Position numbers and translations under genes: made by a program. The notes beneath the pieces were generated by a model that saw only the letters and a program-made list of their open reading frames with translations, was not told where the DNA came from and ran no database searches. This document shows, piece by piece, positions 62,040 to 64,000 of a stretch of 64,000 nt of DNA (its first letter is position 1; each line of letters starts with the position of its first letter). The DNA comes from Marinihelvus sp963695135. Lineage in GTDB: Bacteria; Pseudomonadota; Gammaproteobacteria; Xanthomonadales; SZUA-36. The stretch covers positions 620,001 through 684,000 of the forward strand of contig CAVOGA010000003.1 in NCBI GenBank assembly GCA_963695135.1, written 5' to 3'.

Positions 62040-62626
62040 GCAACGGGCAGGTCAGAGTGGGTCTGGTGCTTGCCGGTGGCGCCTCGAGGCGCATGGGCGG
62101 CGCAACCAAGGCGCTGGCCCCGCTGGGCGGAAAAACCATGATCGATCACGTCATTGCACGTTTTGAACCCCAGGTGGATGAACTCTGGCTCAGTGTTGCC
62201 GCAGACCCGGGCCCAATCGCACACCTTGACCATCGACAACTGGTGGACCCGGAGCCCAGGCACTGCGGCCCCCTGGCCGGGCTGGTGCAGGGACTGATTG
62301 ACCTGCCGGACGACGGCTGGTTGCTGCTGGCCCCCTGCGATGCACCGCTGCTGCCGGGGGACCTGGTCGAGCGTCTGCTGGACGCGGCAGGTCCGCAGCA
62401 CCTGGTGGCCGTCGCCCGGGAAGGCAGCCAGTTGCACCCGACCTTTTCCGCCTGGCGCAAGGCCGCCCTGCCCGATGTTGCCCGGGGACTGGCGGGCAGC
62501 AAGGGGCTCTGGCCGACCCTGCACAAGCTGCCCCACGCGATTGCGGAGTGGCCCCTTGCAGAGCCCTCCCCGTTTTACAATGTGAACGAACCGGGCGATC
62601 TGCAACGCGCAGCGCGTTGGCTGTAA
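62036..62626 (+). CDS. mobA: Molybdenum cofactor guanylyltransferase MobA
   Basis: A 196-residue enzyme that attaches GMP to molybdopterin, making the MGD cofactor for FdsA. The GTP-binding signature LAGGASRRMGG starts the protein, with the signature PLAGLVQGL and GWLLLAPCDAPLLP metal-binding segment. It starts at GTG inside the fdsD stop (GTGA). The gene order ties cofactor making to the dehydrogenase. Confidence 0.93.
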   Translation: MSNGQVRVGLVLAGGASRRMGGATKALAPLGGKTMIDHVIARFEPQVDELWLSVAADPGPIAHLDHRQLVDPEPRHCGPLAGLVQGLIDLPDDGWLLLAPCDAPLLPGDLVERLLDAAGPQHLVAVAREGSQLHPTFSAWRKAALPDVARGLAGSKGLWPTLHKLPHAIAEWPLAEPSPFYNVNEPGDLQRAARWL

Positions 62627-62652
62627 GCGCCCCACAACAACGAGGAGAACCC

Positions 62653-64000
62653 ATGCTCACGGACCACGAAATCGCCCGGCAAGCCGACCTGAAACCCGCT
62701 ATCGACATCGCCGGGGCGCTGGGCATCAAACGCCAGTACCTGGTGCCTTACGGGGACGACGTGACCAAAGTTCACATGGACGCGCTCACCGAGCCGTCCT
62801 CCCGCAAGGGGCGCCTGGTGCTCGTCTCCGCCACGACGCCGACCGCCGCCGGGGAAGGCAAAACCACCACGTCCATCGGTCTGGGCCAGGGGTTTAAACA
62901 CATCGGCGAATCGGTCGCCATCGCCCTGCGCGAGCCCTCACTCGGCCCCTGCTTCGGGGTCAAGGGCGGGGCCACCGGCGGCGGCTATGCGCAGATGGTC
63001 CCGGCCGACCGCATCAACCTGCATTTCACCGGCGACTTTCACGCGATCACCTCCTGCAACAACCTGATCGCGGCCATGCTCGACAATATGCTGTTCCAGG
63101 GCAACGCATTGAACCTGGACCCGCGCCGCGTGCTCTGGCGCCGTGTCATGGACATGAACGACCGGGCCCTGCGCAACCTGGTCATGGGCCTGGGCGGCCC
63201 CGTGCAGGGCGTGCCCCGGGAGGGCGGCTTCGATATCACCGCCGCCTCGGAAATCATGGCCATCGTCTGCCTGGCGAACGACATGGACGATCTCGCGGAG
63301 CGCCTGGAGCGCATCCTGATCGGCTTCACCTATGACGGCGAACCGGTACGTGCCGAAGCCCTGGGCATTCGCGGCGCGATGCTGGCGCTGCTCAAGGACG
63401 CCATGCACCCCGAACCTGGTCCAGACCCTGGAGGGCGTGCCCGTGTTCGTGCATGGCGGACCCTTCGCCAATATCGCCCATGGCTGTAACACCCTGCTGG
63501 CCACGCGCATGGCCATGCACCACGCGGACTGGGCCATTACGGAAGCCGGCTTCGGATTTGACCTGGGCGCGGAGAAGTTCCTCGATATCAAGTGCCGCAC
63601 CGGCGGGCTGGACCCGGACGCCATCGTGCTGGTGACCACCGTGCGCGCACTCAAGTCGCACGGTGGCAAAGGCCACGACGAGCTGGAACAGCCGGATGAA
63701 GCGGCCGTGCGCGCCGGTCTGCCCAACCTGGACAAGCACCTGGAGAGCGCCGGGGTGTTCGGTAAAAAACCGGTTGTTGCACTGAACCGCTTTGCGGCGG
63801 ATACGGACGAGGAAATCGCGGTGATCCGCGATCACGTGCAGGGCGCCGGCTATCGCTTTGCCGAGTCGCGGCATTTTTCCGAGGGCGGCCCCGGCTCAGC
63901 CGACCTGGCGCGGGAGGTCATGGCCTCGGTAGCGGACAACGGCCCGCTGCGCTTCAGCTACGCGGCTGATGATCCTTTCGAGGAGAAGGTGCGCAAGGTT
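62653..64000 (+). CDS. fhs: Formate-tetrahydrofolate ligase, partial and frameshifted
   Basis: Fhs makes 10-formyltetrahydrofolate from formate, ATP and tetrahydrofolate. The N-terminal part is present, with the P-loop TPTAAGEGKTTTSIGLGQG, KGGATGGGYAQM, LHFTGDFHAITSCNNLIAA and FVHGGPFANIAHGCN. One extra base near 63411-63412 shifts the frame (restores HPNLVQTLEGVPVF). The gene runs past the right edge. It has a good ribosome-binding site (gaggaga) and is 26 bases after mobA, so formate can be oxidised by FdsABG or captured onto folate from the same locus. Confidence 0.93.

Overview
The window is about 64 kb of GC-rich, densely coding gammaproteobacterial chromosome. RelA with a degenerate HD domain, YoaA, PBP1B, HrpA, RapZ, an rpoN-linked regulatory PTS and a TonB-dependent receptor point to this class. 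HprK and a mannose-type EIIA beside rpoN resemble the Xanthomonadales/Chromatiales/Woeseia side rather than enterics. I see no tRNA, rRNA, CRISPR array, insertion sequence or phage gene.

Layout. 0-7.1 kb is one tightly packed operon: rpoN (3' end), hpf, ptsN, hprK, rapZ, EIIA-Man, ptsH, ptsI, mgtE. It is a regulatory phosphorelay with no sugar EIIB or EIIC. 7.1-19.8 kb has two very large multi-domain glycosyltransferases flanking a leftward block (mrcB, a TPR lipoprotein, yoaA, tsaB). 19.8-29 kb holds relA, hrpA, a threonine-aldolase-type enzyme with an amino-acid permease, and yjjX. 29-36 kb is mixed: an unrecognised secreted protein, two glutathione transferases, a GFA protein, SixA, a cation/proton antiporter, transaldolase and two small envelope proteins. 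36-39 kb is a LysR-controlled pair, a bicupin and an arylmalonate decarboxylase/maleate isomerase relative. 39-46 kb has a DUF2306 membrane protein, a cytochrome P450, an ATP-grasp enzyme, a small membrane protein and two convergent CrtI-type desaturases. 46-56 kb looks like peptide scavenging: TonB receptor, S9 peptidase, PhzF protein, DUF2490 protein and M14 carboxypeptidase. 56-64 kb is a formate module: fdsG-fdsB-fdsA-fdhD-fdsD-mobA-fhs, giving NAD-linked formate oxidation, the factors that make that enzyme, and formate capture onto tetrahydrofolate. fhs runs off the right edge.

An important caveat is that at least 25 single-base shifts interrupt otherwise good genes. Most behave as one extra base, often in short G/C runs, and they cluster at 47-52 kb and 56-64 kb. 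Essential or near-essential genes (mrcB, fdsA, fhs) are hit in the same way as accessory ones, so draft-sequence error is the simplest explanation. I give the full span of each interrupted gene and the place where the frame changes.

The most interesting leads are: an FdsA that lacks all three cysteines of the NuoG-type His-Cys3 iron-sulfur site; the P450/ATP-grasp/small-membrane-protein/CrtI/CrtD neighbourhood with no phytoene synthase in view; the LysR-bicupin-decarboxylase pair; and the roughly 1,490-residue tri-domain glycosyltransferase.
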